Positions 8,432 to 15,760 of a stretch of DNA of 22,326 nt are shown here, one piece after another. The stretch covers positions 1 through 22,326 of the forward strand of contig JAQGMX010000091.1 in the NCBI GenBank assembly GCA_028292145.1, given 5' to 3'. The position numbers were made by a program, and so were the translations under genes. Positions within the stretch are counted from its first letter, which is position 1; every line of letters begins with the position of its first letter. The notes beneath the pieces are model-generated. The model had not been told where the DNA came from, searched no databases, and worked only from the letters and a program-made list of their open reading frames with translations. Origin of the DNA: Variovorax sp. (GTDB taxonomy: Bacteria > Pseudomonadota > Gammaproteobacteria > Burkholderiales > Burkholderiaceae_C).

Positions 8432-9163
8432 ATGAGTCTTTCCGGAAAGCGTGCCCTCGTCACCGGCGCCAGCGGCGCGCTCGGTACCGCCATTGCCCTG
8501 CGCCTCGCGCGCGACGGCGCCACAGTGCTGCTGCATGCGAGTTCCCGCCCGCAGGCGGTCGAAGCGCTTGCCGAGACGATCCGCGCGAACGGCGGCCAGG
8601 CCGAATGCCACGTGTTCGACCTGTGCAGCGACGAGGCGACCGCCGCCGGCTGCGTTGCCGTGCTCGCGGGCGGTCCAGTGCAGATCCTTGTCAACAACGC
8701 CGGCGTCCACGACGACGCGGTCATGCCCGGCATGCGCGCCGAACAGTGGCACAAGGTGATCGACGTGTCTCTCAACGGCTTCTTCCGCGTCACCCAGCCG
8801 CTTCTGCTGCCGATGATGCGCACGCGCTGGGGCCGAATCCTGAACATCTCGTCGGTGGCGTCGCTCACTGGCAACCGCGGTCAGGTCAACTATTCGGCCG
8901 CCAAGGGCGCGATCAACAGCGCGACGAAATCGCTGTCGCTCGAAGTCGCATCGCGCGGCGTCACGGTGAACGCCATCGCGCCGGGCATCATCGCCTCGCC
9001 GATGGCCGACGCGGTATTCGATCCGGCGGTGATCGCGCAGATGGTGCCGGTCAAGCGCGCCGGAACGCCGGAAGAGGTTGCGGCGCTGACCGGTTTTCTG
9101 GCGAGCAACGAAGCGGCTTACATCACCGGTCAGGTGATATCGATCAACGGCGGGATGATCTAG
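8432..9163 (+). CDS. FabG/ApeQ-type 3-oxoacyl-ACP reductase
   Basis: A 243-residue short-chain dehydrogenase. The cofactor motif is TGASGALG (11-18), followed by NNAG (88-91), the catalytic Asn in SLNGF (N115), Ser141 in NISSV, and Tyr154-X3-Lys158 in NYSAAK. VNAIAPG (179-185) and the C-terminal GQVISINGG complete the FabG pattern. It should reduce 3-ketoacyl-ACP with NADPH after each ketosynthase round of polyene formation. It begins 28 bases after the flippase, the widest gap in this arm, with only a weak ribosome site (GAGATAG). Its TAG stop abuts the stop of the convergent exporter gene without a single spacer base. Confidence 0.93.
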   Translation: MSLSGKRALVTGASGALGTAIALRLARDGATVLLHASSRPQAVEALAETIRANGGQAECHVFDLCSDEATAAGCVAVLAGGPVQILVNNAGVHDDAVMPGMRAEQWHKVIDVSLNGFFRVTQPLLLPMMRTRWGRILNISSVASLTGNRGQVNYSAAKGAINSATKSLSLEVASRGVTVNAIAPGIIASPMADAVFDPAVIAQMVPVKRAGTPEEVAALTGFLASNEAAYITGQVISINGGMI

Positions 9164-9808
9164 TCAAAAGAGGAGCGCGGCAGCCGCGAAGAAAAGCAGC
9201 ACCGCGCCGGTCACGATATTGATTGCCGCCTGAATTTTCGGGTTCTCCAGCTTTTCCTTCATGCGGGCGATGAAGAAAGTCAGGAAGAAGAACCAGCTCG
9301 CAATGATCGATGCGTGGATCAGCACCATCGAGAACCCCGCATAGATCGCCTGATGGCCCGAATTGTGGCCCGCGATGAATTGAGGGAAAGCGGCCAGATA
9401 GAACATCGACACCTTCGGATTGAAGAGCTGCGTGATGAAACCTTCCCGATAGCTTTCCGCAGGCGATTTAGAGATCGCGGATATTTTTCGCGCGGTCCGT
9501 CGGGTCGACTTTCCGTTCAGGAACTCTATTCCGGCCCAAAGCATTTTCAAGCCGATGTAGGCCAGGTAGAACCCGCCGATCGCCTTGACGAAAAAATAGA
9601 GGTTCGGGCTCGACAGCACGATCACCGAAATGCCGAAGATCGACAGCGCACCATGAAAGAAGGTCGCGGAGCACAGTCCTGCGATATTGAAGGTTGCGAT
9701 CTTCGGGCCGAAATTCGATGCATTGTTGATGATGAGCATCGTGTTGACGCCCGGCGACAGCACCAGGAACAGCGCGATCAGCGAAAATCCCAGCAGTCCG
9801 GTGTTCAT
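9164..9808 (-). CDS. LysE/RhtB-family amino acid exporter
   Basis: A 214-residue inner-membrane protein with about six helices. The N-terminal LFLVLSPGVNTMLIINNAS, the GFYLAYIGLKMLWAG helix and the GFITQLFNPKVSMFYLAAF segment are hallmarks of the LysE/RhtB family, which exports amino acids and derivatives by proton antiport. Its ATG directly follows the TAG stop of the dehydrogenase gene, so it is the last gene of a three-gene unit. With an amino acid hydroxylase upstream, the likely cargo is a hydroxylated amino acid or a related product. GC is about 50% in a 60-base sample (9541-9600), lower than in the pigment genes, which suggests that the unit has a separate origin. Confidence 0.9.
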   Translation of the reverse strand: MNTGLLGFSLIALFLVLSPGVNTMLIINNASNFGPKIATFNIAGLCSATFFHGALSIFGISVIVLSSPNLYFFVKAIGGFYLAYIGLKMLWAGIEFLNGKSTRRTARKISAISKSPAESYREGFITQLFNPKVSMFYLAAFPQFIAGHNSGHQAIYAGFSMVLIHASIIASWFFFLTFFIARMKEKLENPKIQAAINIVTGAVLLFFAAAALLF

Positions 9809-10801
9809 CTATCGACGGATCGTGTTTCTGAAGACGCCGTCGTACAACGCAAGCCGAACGGTTTCCATCGCGTCCTTGCGCTGTTCGACGTGCGAGGCAT
9901 CCGAGTAATAGGCGTTGTGTGGATTGATGACCAGCCTGCCCGAGAGCCAATCCTCGTTTCGGCGCCATGCCGCAATCAGAGGGTCGTCGCCGGGCGGTTC
10001 GACCGGCAGGACATCGAGGAATACCCGGAATTCTTCGTTCGCCCGCATGTGCAATTCGAGCGTGTGAAGCGACTGCATCAGCATGCCGCGGCCGGTATTG
10101 ACCAGGATCGCATCGGGCTTCATGCGCTTGAGGAATTCCGCATCGATCATTCCTGCGGTCGCCTCGGTCAGCGGGCAATGGAGCGAGACGATGTCGCTGG
10201 TGCGCAGGATGTCCTCCAGTTTGCCGACGTAATTCAGACCCAGCGATTTCCAGACACCTTGCTCGACATAGGGGTCATAGGCCGAGATATCGAATCCGAA
10301 AGCTTTGAGCCTCAATGCGGTCGCAATTCCGATTTTCCCCAAGCCGATCAGTCCGACCTTTCGGGAGCCCGAGCGCCACGTCGGCAGGTTGTGCTCCTGC
10401 CACGCATCGCCGTGGTGTCGCGCGAGGTTGTCGTGCCGCGTCACGCCCCGGACTCCATTGAGGATCATTGCGCAGGCGGTGTCGGCGACTTCTTCGGTGC
10501 AATAGGACGGGTTGTTTGCGAACCGGATGCCCGCGCGCGTCAGGGCGGCGACGTCGACTTGGTCGTAGCCGATGCCGTAACGGACGACCAGCTTGCAATT
10601 TTTCAGATGCCGCGCGGTCGATTCGGTGATTTGCGCATGCCACACAAGCAATGCATCCAGGTCGGCGAGATCCGACGCCCTGAAGTCGCGCTCTTCCAGC
10701 GAATTCAGGAAGACGAATTCCGCTCCGAGGCTCACCAGTTCGGATTCGAACGGACCGACTTCCAGCAGCCGGTCGGTAATCCCGATCTTCATTTTCTTCA
10801 T
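9809..10801 (-). CDS. D-isomer-specific 2-hydroxyacid dehydrogenase (PGDH/CtBP-like)
   Basis: A 330-residue NAD-dependent dehydrogenase if started at the ATG at 10801; an ATG three codons later (10792) is equally possible, and a longer upstream frame overlaps the dioxygenase gene. Features: VVRYGIGYDQVDV (72-84), the Rossmann motif VGLIGLGKIG (149-158), Arg238 in NTGRG, Glu268 in DVLPVEP and His295 in NPHNAYYS. The catalytic Arg-Glu-His set is therefore intact. The family reduces 2-keto acids or oxidises D-2-hydroxy acids; the closest look is to the CtBP/phosphoglycerate dehydrogenase group. In this operon it may act on a keto or hydroxy acid derived from the hydroxylated amino acid. The gap to the dioxygenase stop is four bases. 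Confidence 0.88.
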   Translation of the reverse strand: MKKMKIGITDRLLEVGPFESELVSLGAEFVFLNSLEERDFRASDLADLDALLVWHAQITESTARHLKNCKLVVRYGIGYDQVDVAALTRAGIRFANNPSYCTEEVADTACAMILNGVRGVTRHDNLARHHGDAWQEHNLPTWRSGSRKVGLIGLGKIGIATALRLKAFGFDISAYDPYVEQGVWKSLGLNYVGKLEDILRTSDIVSLHCPLTEATAGMIDAEFLKRMKPDAILVNTGRGMLMQSLHTLELHMRANEEFRVFLDVLPVEPPGDDPLIAAWRRNEDWLSGRLVINPHNAYYSDASHVEQRKDAMETVRLALYDGVFRNTIRR

Positions 10802-10805
10802 GACT

Positions 10806-11516
10806 TCATTCGTCGCGGTTGTAGTCGATGATGAGCATGTCGCGGTGTCCGGCATCGGCGGCGGACGGCATGATCTGGGAAACGCCGTGGAGCAGGGCGC
10901 TGTCGTTGACAAGAAATCCGTCCATGCGATTTCGCAGGGTGACCGTCATCAATCGTTGCCCGTCGAGGCTGCAGATCCTGCTCGTGCCGCCATCGATACC
11001 CACGCGCTTCATCAAATGCATGCTGATGAAATCGTGACCGTCCCGATGCAGTCCTTCCGGCGTGGGCTGGCCGAACACCTTGCGATTGCAATTGATGCGG
11101 ATCTGGTGCAGGTACACCTGCCATTTGCGTGACGGCTTTTGCTGGGATGCATTGATGGCCTCGAGACAGGTCCGGACGATGCTGGAAATCACGACGTTCC
11201 GTCGAATCTCCGGCTCCACCGGTGCGAAATCCCGGCGCAACCCGCCTGCATATGAATTGACTGCTGATAGCTGATAGAAAGAGAAGTCGTTCAGCTCGAC
11301 CAATTTCATGTCAGCGACGTCGACCCGGTATTTGCAGAAGCGCCGTTTTCGATAGTCGTCGCCGGGTTTCATATAGCGGTCGGCTTCCAACCTGTCCCAG
11401 CTGCCGACGAGTTCATCCCAAGCCGCTGCGAACTTTCCGTTCAGCGCCCACTCTTCGGATGGCACGAACGAGAAGTTTTGAGAGCTGAGTTCTCGCGAGG
11501 TCTTGACGATGTTCAT
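10806..11516 (-). CDS. 2-oxoglutarate/Fe(II) dioxygenase, free amino acid hydroxylase family (PF10014-like)
   Basis: A 236-residue protein. HQIRIN (137-142), PTPEGLHRDGHDF (151-163), then DGGTSRI and FLVNDSALLHGVS (201-213) match the 2OG-Fe_Oxy_2 family, which includes L-isoleucine 4-hydroxylase (IDO) and related enzymes acting on free L-amino acids. The iron triad is H157-X-D159 and H210, and R225 in GHRDML is placed to bind 2-oxoglutarate. Known IDO genes sit with an RhtB-type exporter and a dehydrogenase, which is also the pattern here, so hydroxylation of a free aliphatic amino acid is the best guess. The ATG at 11516 has no clear Shine-Dalgarno. GC is about 52% in a 120-base sample (11221-11340). 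The substrate and the hydroxylated carbon cannot be read from the sequence. Confidence 0.85.
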   Translation of the reverse strand: MNIVKTSRELSSQNFSFVPSEEWALNGKFAAAWDELVGSWDRLEADRYMKPGDDYRKRRFCKYRVDVADMKLVELNDFSFYQLSAVNSYAGGLRRDFAPVEPEIRRNVVISSIVRTCLEAINASQQKPSRKWQVYLHQIRINCNRKVFGQPTPEGLHRDGHDFISMHLMKRVGIDGGTSRICSLDGQRLMTVTLRNRMDGFLVNDSALLHGVSQIMPSAADAGHRDMLIIDYNRDE

Positions 11517-11540
11517 GGATGGGCGATAAGCACACCACGA

Positions 11541-11569
11541 AGCTTAGGCAGCGGAGGCGGCCTGACCAA
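11541..11569 (-). promoter_or_regulatory. Possible sigma-70 promoter of the dioxygenase operon
   Basis: On the minus strand TTGGTC (11569-11564) is followed after 17 bases by TAAGCT (11546-11541). Both boxes are poor matches to consensus. If used, transcription would start near 11534, giving a leader of about 18 bases. A weak promoter would fit a need for an activator. Confidence 0.25.
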
Positions 11570-11585
11570 TATGACGGACGGCCAA

Positions 11586-11610
11586 TACGAACTGGTACGA
11601 ACTTGTCGTA
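11586..11610. promoter_or_regulatory. Tandem and inverted repeat, possible operator
   Basis: The plus strand carries TACGAACT twice (11586-11593 and 11596-11603), exactly 10 bases apart, followed by TCGTA (11606-11610), which forms a perfect 5-bp inverted repeat with the second TACGA (5-base loop). The block lies about 70-95 bases upstream of the dioxygenase ATG and just past the sensor kinase stop. The one-helical-turn spacing is typical of a regulator binding on one face of DNA. No regulator for it is identified in the window. Confidence 0.4.
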
Positions 11611-11614
11611 TCGG

Positions 11615-14203
11615 CTATGCCGACTGGCCTTTGATAACGTTCGCTGCGCCGGCTGCAACCCGCTGAAGCACGTTCGATATCTGCTCGGTTCCGAAGGGTT
11701 TCGGCAGCCAGAATGCCTGGGCGATACCGGTTTCGACACCGCTCATTCCGCTCGCAAACACCACCTGCAACGCAGGATGCAGCGCAACTGCGCGTTGACC
11801 GAGCACGTCGCCCGACATCTCCGGCAGATTGACGTCGGTCATCAACACCTCGAAAGGCGTCTCGGCAAGGCTTTCGAGTGCCAGTTCGGCGGAAGCGACG
11901 CCGGTTGGACGGTGGCCCAAGTGCTCGAGGATTTCCAGCGTCGACGCGAGCGATGCCGCGTCGTCTTCGACGACAAGCACGCGCAGCGACGGCATGTTGC
12001 GGCTGGCGCGGTCGTGTGCCAGGTTCTGTTCCGTGAGGTGGTCGACTTCGGTCTGCAGACCGCTCGCATGGCGGCGGTTGCTCAGGATGTGGCGGATTTT
12101 CCGTGCCAGTTCCTCGCGTGGATAGGGCTTGCTCAGCAGCGCGACGCCCGGGTCGAGCCTGCCGCCGTGGACGATGGCGTTCTCGGTGTAGCCGGAGGTG
12201 AAGAGCACTTCGATCAGCGGCTGCGCAATCTTGGCGCGTCGGGCGAGTTCGGGGCTGCGCAGGGTGCCGGGCATCACGACGTCGGTGAAAAGCAGGTCGA
12301 TCGGCACGCCGCTCTCGACCACCGCGAGCGCACTCTTGGCGTCCGACGCCTTCAGAACCTTGTAGCCGAGGTCTGTCAGCATGTCGACGACCGTCTCGCG
12401 CACCTGCGCATCGTCCTCGACGACCAGGATGGTTTCGCTGCCGCCGAGCGCCGGAATCAGTACCAGCGGCGCGGTGGCGTCTTCCGTCTGGACCGAGCGC
12501 GGCAGGTACAGCCGGACGGTGGTGCCGTGACCCGGTTCGCTGTAGATCTTGATGTGGCCGCCGCTCTGCTTGACGAAGCCGTAGACCATCGACAGCCCGA
12601 GGCCGGTGCCGTGGCCCTCCGGCTTGGTCGTGAAAAAGGGCTCGAACACCTTCTGCACGATGTCTTCAGTCATGCCCGACCCGGTGTCGGAGATCGCGAT
12701 CATCACGTACTGGCCTGCCACGACCTCGGCATGCGTGCGGGCGTAGTTGTCGTCCAGGCTGGCATTGCCGGCCTCGATCGTCAGCCGGCCCTGGCCCTGG
12801 TCCTGCATGGCATCGCGTGCATTGATGGCCAGGTTCAGCAGCGCGTTCTCGAGGAAATTGCGGTCGACCAGCGTGTTCCAAATGCCGCCCGCGACGACGG
12901 TTTCGAGCTCGATCGTCTCGCCCAGCGTGCGGCGCAGCAGATCGTCGATGTCGCGCAGCAGACGGCCGGTGTTGAGCACCACCGGCGCCAACGGTTGTTT
13001 CCGCGCGAAGGCGAGCAGGTGTGAAGCCAGCTTGGCGCCGCGCTCCACGCCGCCGAGCGCGCCTTCCAGGCGCCGCTGCGTCTGCTCGTCGGTCGACACG
13101 GTGCGGCGCAGCAGATGCAGGTTGCCGGCGATGATCTGCAACGCATTGTTGAAGTCGTGCGCGACGCCGCCTGTCAGCTTGCCCAGCGCTTCCATCTTCT
13201 GCGACTGGTGCAGCGCAGCCTGCATGGCCAGCCGATCGACGTCGCTCTTGCGGAGCGCTTCGGTGCGTTCCACGACCAGCTGCTCGAGTTCGTCGCGATG
13301 CCGCAACAGCTCGATTTCCGCCCTGCGCTGGTCGGTGATGTCCGTGCCCTGGATGAAGATGCCGGTCACCATGCCCTCCTTGTCGCAGACCGGCTGGTAG
13401 ACGACGTCGATGAAGCGCTCTTCAAGTGCGCCCGTCTCCGGCTGCATGAGATAGACCGAGCGGTTCCGCAGCACCTGCGGCTCTCCGGTGGCATACACCC
13501 GGTCGAGCACCTCGAACAGCCCCTGGCCTTCGACCTCGGGTGACGCTTGGCGCATCGTCTTGCCGATCACGTCCTCATGCCCGATCAGCTTGCCGAATGC
13601 GGTGTTGGCGATCTCGTAGACGTGGCGCGGGCCGCGGACCACGGCGATGAAGCCCGGCGCCTGAGAAAACAACTGGCGCAGCTGACCGGCTTCGGCCGTC
13701 AACAGGTCGTTGCGCTGCTGGACCGCTTCCGCACGCTTCAGGATCCGGTTGTGGACCAGGCCGCCGGCGCCTTCCAGGGCGCTTGCCTGCTTTCGGGTTT
13801 TCGCACGCAGGCGCTGCAGCTCGGTGATGTCCTCGGTGTGCTGCATCACATACTTGAGCGCGCCGTCGTTGTCGAACAGCGGCGTGTGCGTGGCGCTCCA
13901 GAAGCGCTCCTCGGTAACGCGGCCGTCGGGCGTTTCGTGAACCAGGGCGTAGCGGATCAGCGGCAGTTCGTCCCGGACCCGCAGGCGTACCGCGCGATCC
14001 AGCGACTCGCGCAGCATCAGCTCGCTTTCGGCGTTAGGGCTCGGAAACGCGTCGAAGATCGAACGTCCGACGATCGACGCAAGGTGACGACCGGTGACCT
14101 TGAGGTAAGCCGTGTTCGCCCCGACGATGACGAAATTCGGCGCCATGACCATGTACGGGTTGGGCGACGCGTCGAAGAGCTGGGAGAAATTGAGCTTGTC
14201 CAG
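11615..14203 (-). CDS. Soluble hybrid sensor histidine kinase (PAS-PAS-HisKA-HATPase-REC-REC)
   Basis: An 862-residue multidomain protein without membrane helices. PAS 1 covers about 5-130 and PAS 2 about 175-295 (ending GTDITDQRR). A short coiled linker leads to HisKA with the phospho-accepting His349 (GGVAHDFNNALQ). The HATPase has the N box (NLAINARDAM, 457-466), G1 box (DTGSGM), F box (FEPFFTTK) and G2 box (GTGLGLSM). Two receiver domains follow, with phospho-acceptor D641 (LLFTDVVMP) and D790 (LMTDVNLP). There is no DNA-binding output, so signal must pass to another protein. No in-frame ATG, GTG or TTG fits; AAAGGA at 14215-14210 followed six bases later by CTG 14203 gives a complete PAS 1, so a CTG start is proposed. 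ATG 14152 would truncate PAS 1. It follows the ketosynthase stop after 26 bases and is probably co-transcribed with the pigment arm. Confidence 0.88.
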   Translation of the reverse strand: MDKLNFSQLFDASPNPYMVMAPNFVIVGANTAYLKVTGRHLASIVGRSIFDAFPSPNAESELMLRESLDRAVRLRVRDELPLIRYALVHETPDGRVTEERFWSATHTPLFDNDGALKYVMQHTEDITELQRLRAKTRKQASALEGAGGLVHNRILKRAEAVQQRNDLLTAEAGQLRQLFSQAPGFIAVVRGPRHVYEIANTAFGKLIGHEDVIGKTMRQASPEVEGQGLFEVLDRVYATGEPQVLRNRSVYLMQPETGALEERFIDVVYQPVCDKEGMVTGIFIQGTDITDQRRAEIELLRHRDELEQLVVERTEALRKSDVDRLAMQAALHQSQKMEALGKLTGGVAHDFNNALQIIAGNLHLLRRTVSTDEQTQRRLEGALGGVERGAKLASHLLAFARKQPLAPVVLNTGRLLRDIDDLLRRTLGETIELETVVAGGIWNTLVDRNFLENALLNLAINARDAMQDQGQGRLTIEAGNASLDDNYARTHAEVVAGQYVMIAISDTGSGMTEDIVQKVFEPFFTTKPEGHGTGLGLSMVYGFVKQSGGHIKIYSEPGHGTTVRLYLPRSVQTEDATAPLVLIPALGGSETILVVEDDAQVRETVVDMLTDLGYKVLKASDAKSALAVVESGVPIDLLFTDVVMPGTLRSPELARRAKIAQPLIEVLFTSGYTENAIVHGGRLDPGVALLSKPYPREELARKIRHILSNRRHASGLQTEVDHLTEQNLAHDRASRNMPSLRVLVVEDDAASLASTLEILEHLGHRPTGVASAELALESLAETPFEVLMTDVNLPEMSGDVLGQRAVALHPALQVVFASGMSGVETGIAQAFWLPKPFGTEQISNVLQRVAAGAANVIKGQSA

Positions 14204-14209
14204 GGCGAT

Positions 14210-14215
14210 TCCTTT
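14210..14215 (-). promoter_or_regulatory. Ribosome binding site deciding a CTG start
   Basis: AAAGGA on the minus strand, six bases before CTG 14203. It is the only good Shine-Dalgarno near the kinase start, and no standard start codon lies at the right distance from it. Confidence 0.5.
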
Positions 14216-14229
14216 GGAAGGCCGGAATT

Positions 14230-15462
14230 TTATGCAGGACTGGGCTGTGTAAACAACAGCACCGAATTCGTCCCGCCAAAAGCGAAAGAACTGCTGATTG
14301 CGGCATTGAGCCCAGGCGCCGCGGCGCCGCCGGCGGGCACCAGATGGAGCCGGCAGTCCGCATCGACCGCCTCGCAATGTGCGTTCGGAGGCAACTGCCG
14401 GCGGTGGAGCGCCAATACCGTGATCAACGCTTCGAGCGCACCGGCCGCGCCGAGCAGGTGGCCGTGCAGCGCCTTGGTCGAACTCACCTGCAACCGGTCG
14501 AGCGCATCGCCCCAGACGGCCGCGAGGGCTTCGCTCTCGACCACGTCGCCGATGCGTGTCGCGGTGCCGTGCGCGTTGCAATAGCCGACTTCTTCTGGCG
14601 AAAGTCCGGCGTGGCGCAACGCCATGCGCAGCGCGCGTGCCTGACCCTGCGCATCGGGTTTGGTCAGGTGCGTTGCGTCGCAGCTGCTGCCCCAGCCGGA
14701 GAGCGCGGCGTAGCTGCGCGCGCCGCGCGCGCGGGCGTGCGGCTCGGATTCGAGGACCAGGAACGCAGCGCCTTCGCCCAGCGCAAAGCCGCTGCGGTCG
14801 GCGGAGAAGGGCCGGACGGCACGTGCCGCCTCGCCGGGTTCGAAGCCCGCCAGCGTCTGCATGGCCTGCCAGGCCAGGACCACGCCGGGCACGATCAGCG
14901 CTTCGCTGCCGCCCGCGATGGCGATGTCGACTTCGCCGCGCGATACCGCTTTGGCAGCCTCCGCGATCGCCACGGACGACGAGGCGCAGGCCACGGAATA
15001 GGTCAGCACCGGCCCCTGCGCGTGCTGCCGCATCGCAACGTGCGATGCGGGCGCATTCGGCATGAAGGATGGAATGGTCAGTGGGGGCACGCGGCCGCCG
15101 CTGCGGTACGCGGCTTCCAGCGCGGCGGCGCCACCCATGCCGCAACCGGCGAAGACGCCGATCCGCTCGGGCGCGACCGCACCCGATCGGCTTGCGTTGT
15201 CCAGGCCCGCATCTTTGATCGCCAGATCGGCCGCCGCAACGGCCAGTTGGCTCACCCGGTCGACGCCGGCCAGCTGGAGCTTCGTGAACCACCGCGAAGC
15301 GTCGAACGCGACGGTCGCAGCCGCGGCCGGTTTGGGCAATTCGGGAAAGACCGGGTGGATGGCCGATTCGCCGCGCATCAGCGCATCGAACAGTGCTTCA
15401 AGACCATCGCCGTGCGGCGATGCGGCGCCGAGACCTGTGACGTGGACCCGATGGGCATGCAT
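14230..15462 (-). CDS. Beta-ketoacyl-ACP synthase (FabF-like, polyene-extending)
   Basis: A 410-residue thiolase-fold ketosynthase with an intact catalytic triad: Cys159 (VACASSS), His298 (NAHGTAT) and His335 (GHLLGAAG), plus Lys330 in SSTKALHGH and the C-terminal FAFGGTNSVL. It should condense malonyl-ACP units onto the aryl starter. The ATG at 15462 has GGAG (15475-15472) nine bases upstream, which supports it over the longer open frame. The gap to the ACP stop is 22 bases. It is the only ketosynthase in the window: no chain-length-factor partner or second ketosynthase is visible, though they could lie left of base 1. The closest role is that of ApeO in aryl-polyene systems. Confidence 0.92.
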   Translation of the reverse strand: MHAHRVHVTGLGAASPHGDGLEALFDALMRGESAIHPVFPELPKPAAAATVAFDASRWFTKLQLAGVDRVSQLAVAAADLAIKDAGLDNASRSGAVAPERIGVFAGCGMGGAAALEAAYRSGGRVPPLTIPSFMPNAPASHVAMRQHAQGPVLTYSVACASSSVAIAEAAKAVSRGEVDIAIAGGSEALIVPGVVLAWQAMQTLAGFEPGEAARAVRPFSADRSGFALGEGAAFLVLESEPHARARGARSYAALSGWGSSCDATHLTKPDAQGQARALRMALRHAGLSPEEVGYCNAHGTATRIGDVVESEALAAVWGDALDRLQVSSTKALHGHLLGAAGALEALITVLALHRRQLPPNAHCEAVDADCRLHLVPAGGAAAPGLNAAISSSFAFGGTNSVLLFTQPSPA

Positions 15463-15484
15463 GGACCGAAGCTCCGTCACCGGC

Positions 15485-15760
15485 TCAAACCACTTTCTCG
15501 GCCTTCGCCTCTTTGGCTTCTTTCGCCGCCTTGGCTGCGATGGCGCCGTCAACCAGAACGGCCAGTTCGGCCAGCGTGTCGATGTTCGGGTTGTCGTCCG
15601 GCACGACGATGTGGAAATGGTCTTCAATGGCGAAGATGAATTCGGCCAGCGCCAGCGAATCGAGGCCCTTTTCGCGCATGGATGCCTGGGGGTCGAGTTC
15701 GGACGCCGGGATGTCGTACTTTTCCTGGATGAGATCCTGCAATTCCTTCAGCGAACTCAT
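15485..15760 (-). CDS. Acyl carrier protein with Lys/Ala-rich tail
   Basis: A 91-residue acidic carrier protein. The phosphopantetheine site is Ser35 in EKGLDSLALAEF, and helix 3 with PDDNPNIDTLAELAVLV completes the four-helix fold. The C-terminus carries an extra tail made of AAK/EAK repeats (about 74-91), longer than in ordinary AcpP. The ATG overlaps the stop of the PAP2 gene (ATGA). As the only ACP in the window it is the probable carrier for the aryl starter and the growing polyene. The 3' neighbour is the ketosynthase, 22 bases on. Confidence 0.92.
   Translation of the reverse strand: MSSLKELQDLIQEKYDIPASELDPQASMREKGLDSLALAEFIFAIEDHFHIVVPDDNPNIDTLAELAVLVDGAIAAKAAKEAKEAKAEKVV

Noticed and set aside
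6079..8874. Long minus-strand open frame of 931 codons
   Set aside because: It lies antisense to the methyltransferase, dehydratase, flippase and ketoreductase genes, all of which have clear motifs. Its translation is His/Gln/Arg-rich without a recognisable domain, as expected for an antisense frame in GC-rich DNA.
9176..9188. Small hairpin (CGCGG, CAG, CCGCG) followed on the minus strand by CTCCTCTTTT, as a terminator
   Set aside because: The stem is only five pairs, lies inside the end of the exporter coding region and the T run begins several bases away from the stem. It is too weak to call.
9314..10831. Plus-strand open frame of 505 codons
   Set aside because: It is antisense to the exporter and dehydrogenase genes, whose catalytic and membrane motifs are intact. 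Its own translation resembles no family.
11266..11279. Tandem CTGATAG repeat
   Set aside because: It has only two copies of seven bases and lies within the dioxygenase coding sequence, so it is probably chance.
14204..15292. N-terminal extension of the sensor kinase frame through the ketosynthase gene
   Set aside because: The frame is open, but the extension is Arg-rich out-of-frame reading of the ketosynthase gene. The kinase domains begin only at about 14203.
14344..15639. Plus-strand open frame of 431 codons
   Set aside because: It is antisense to the ketosynthase, which has its full Cys-His-His triad.
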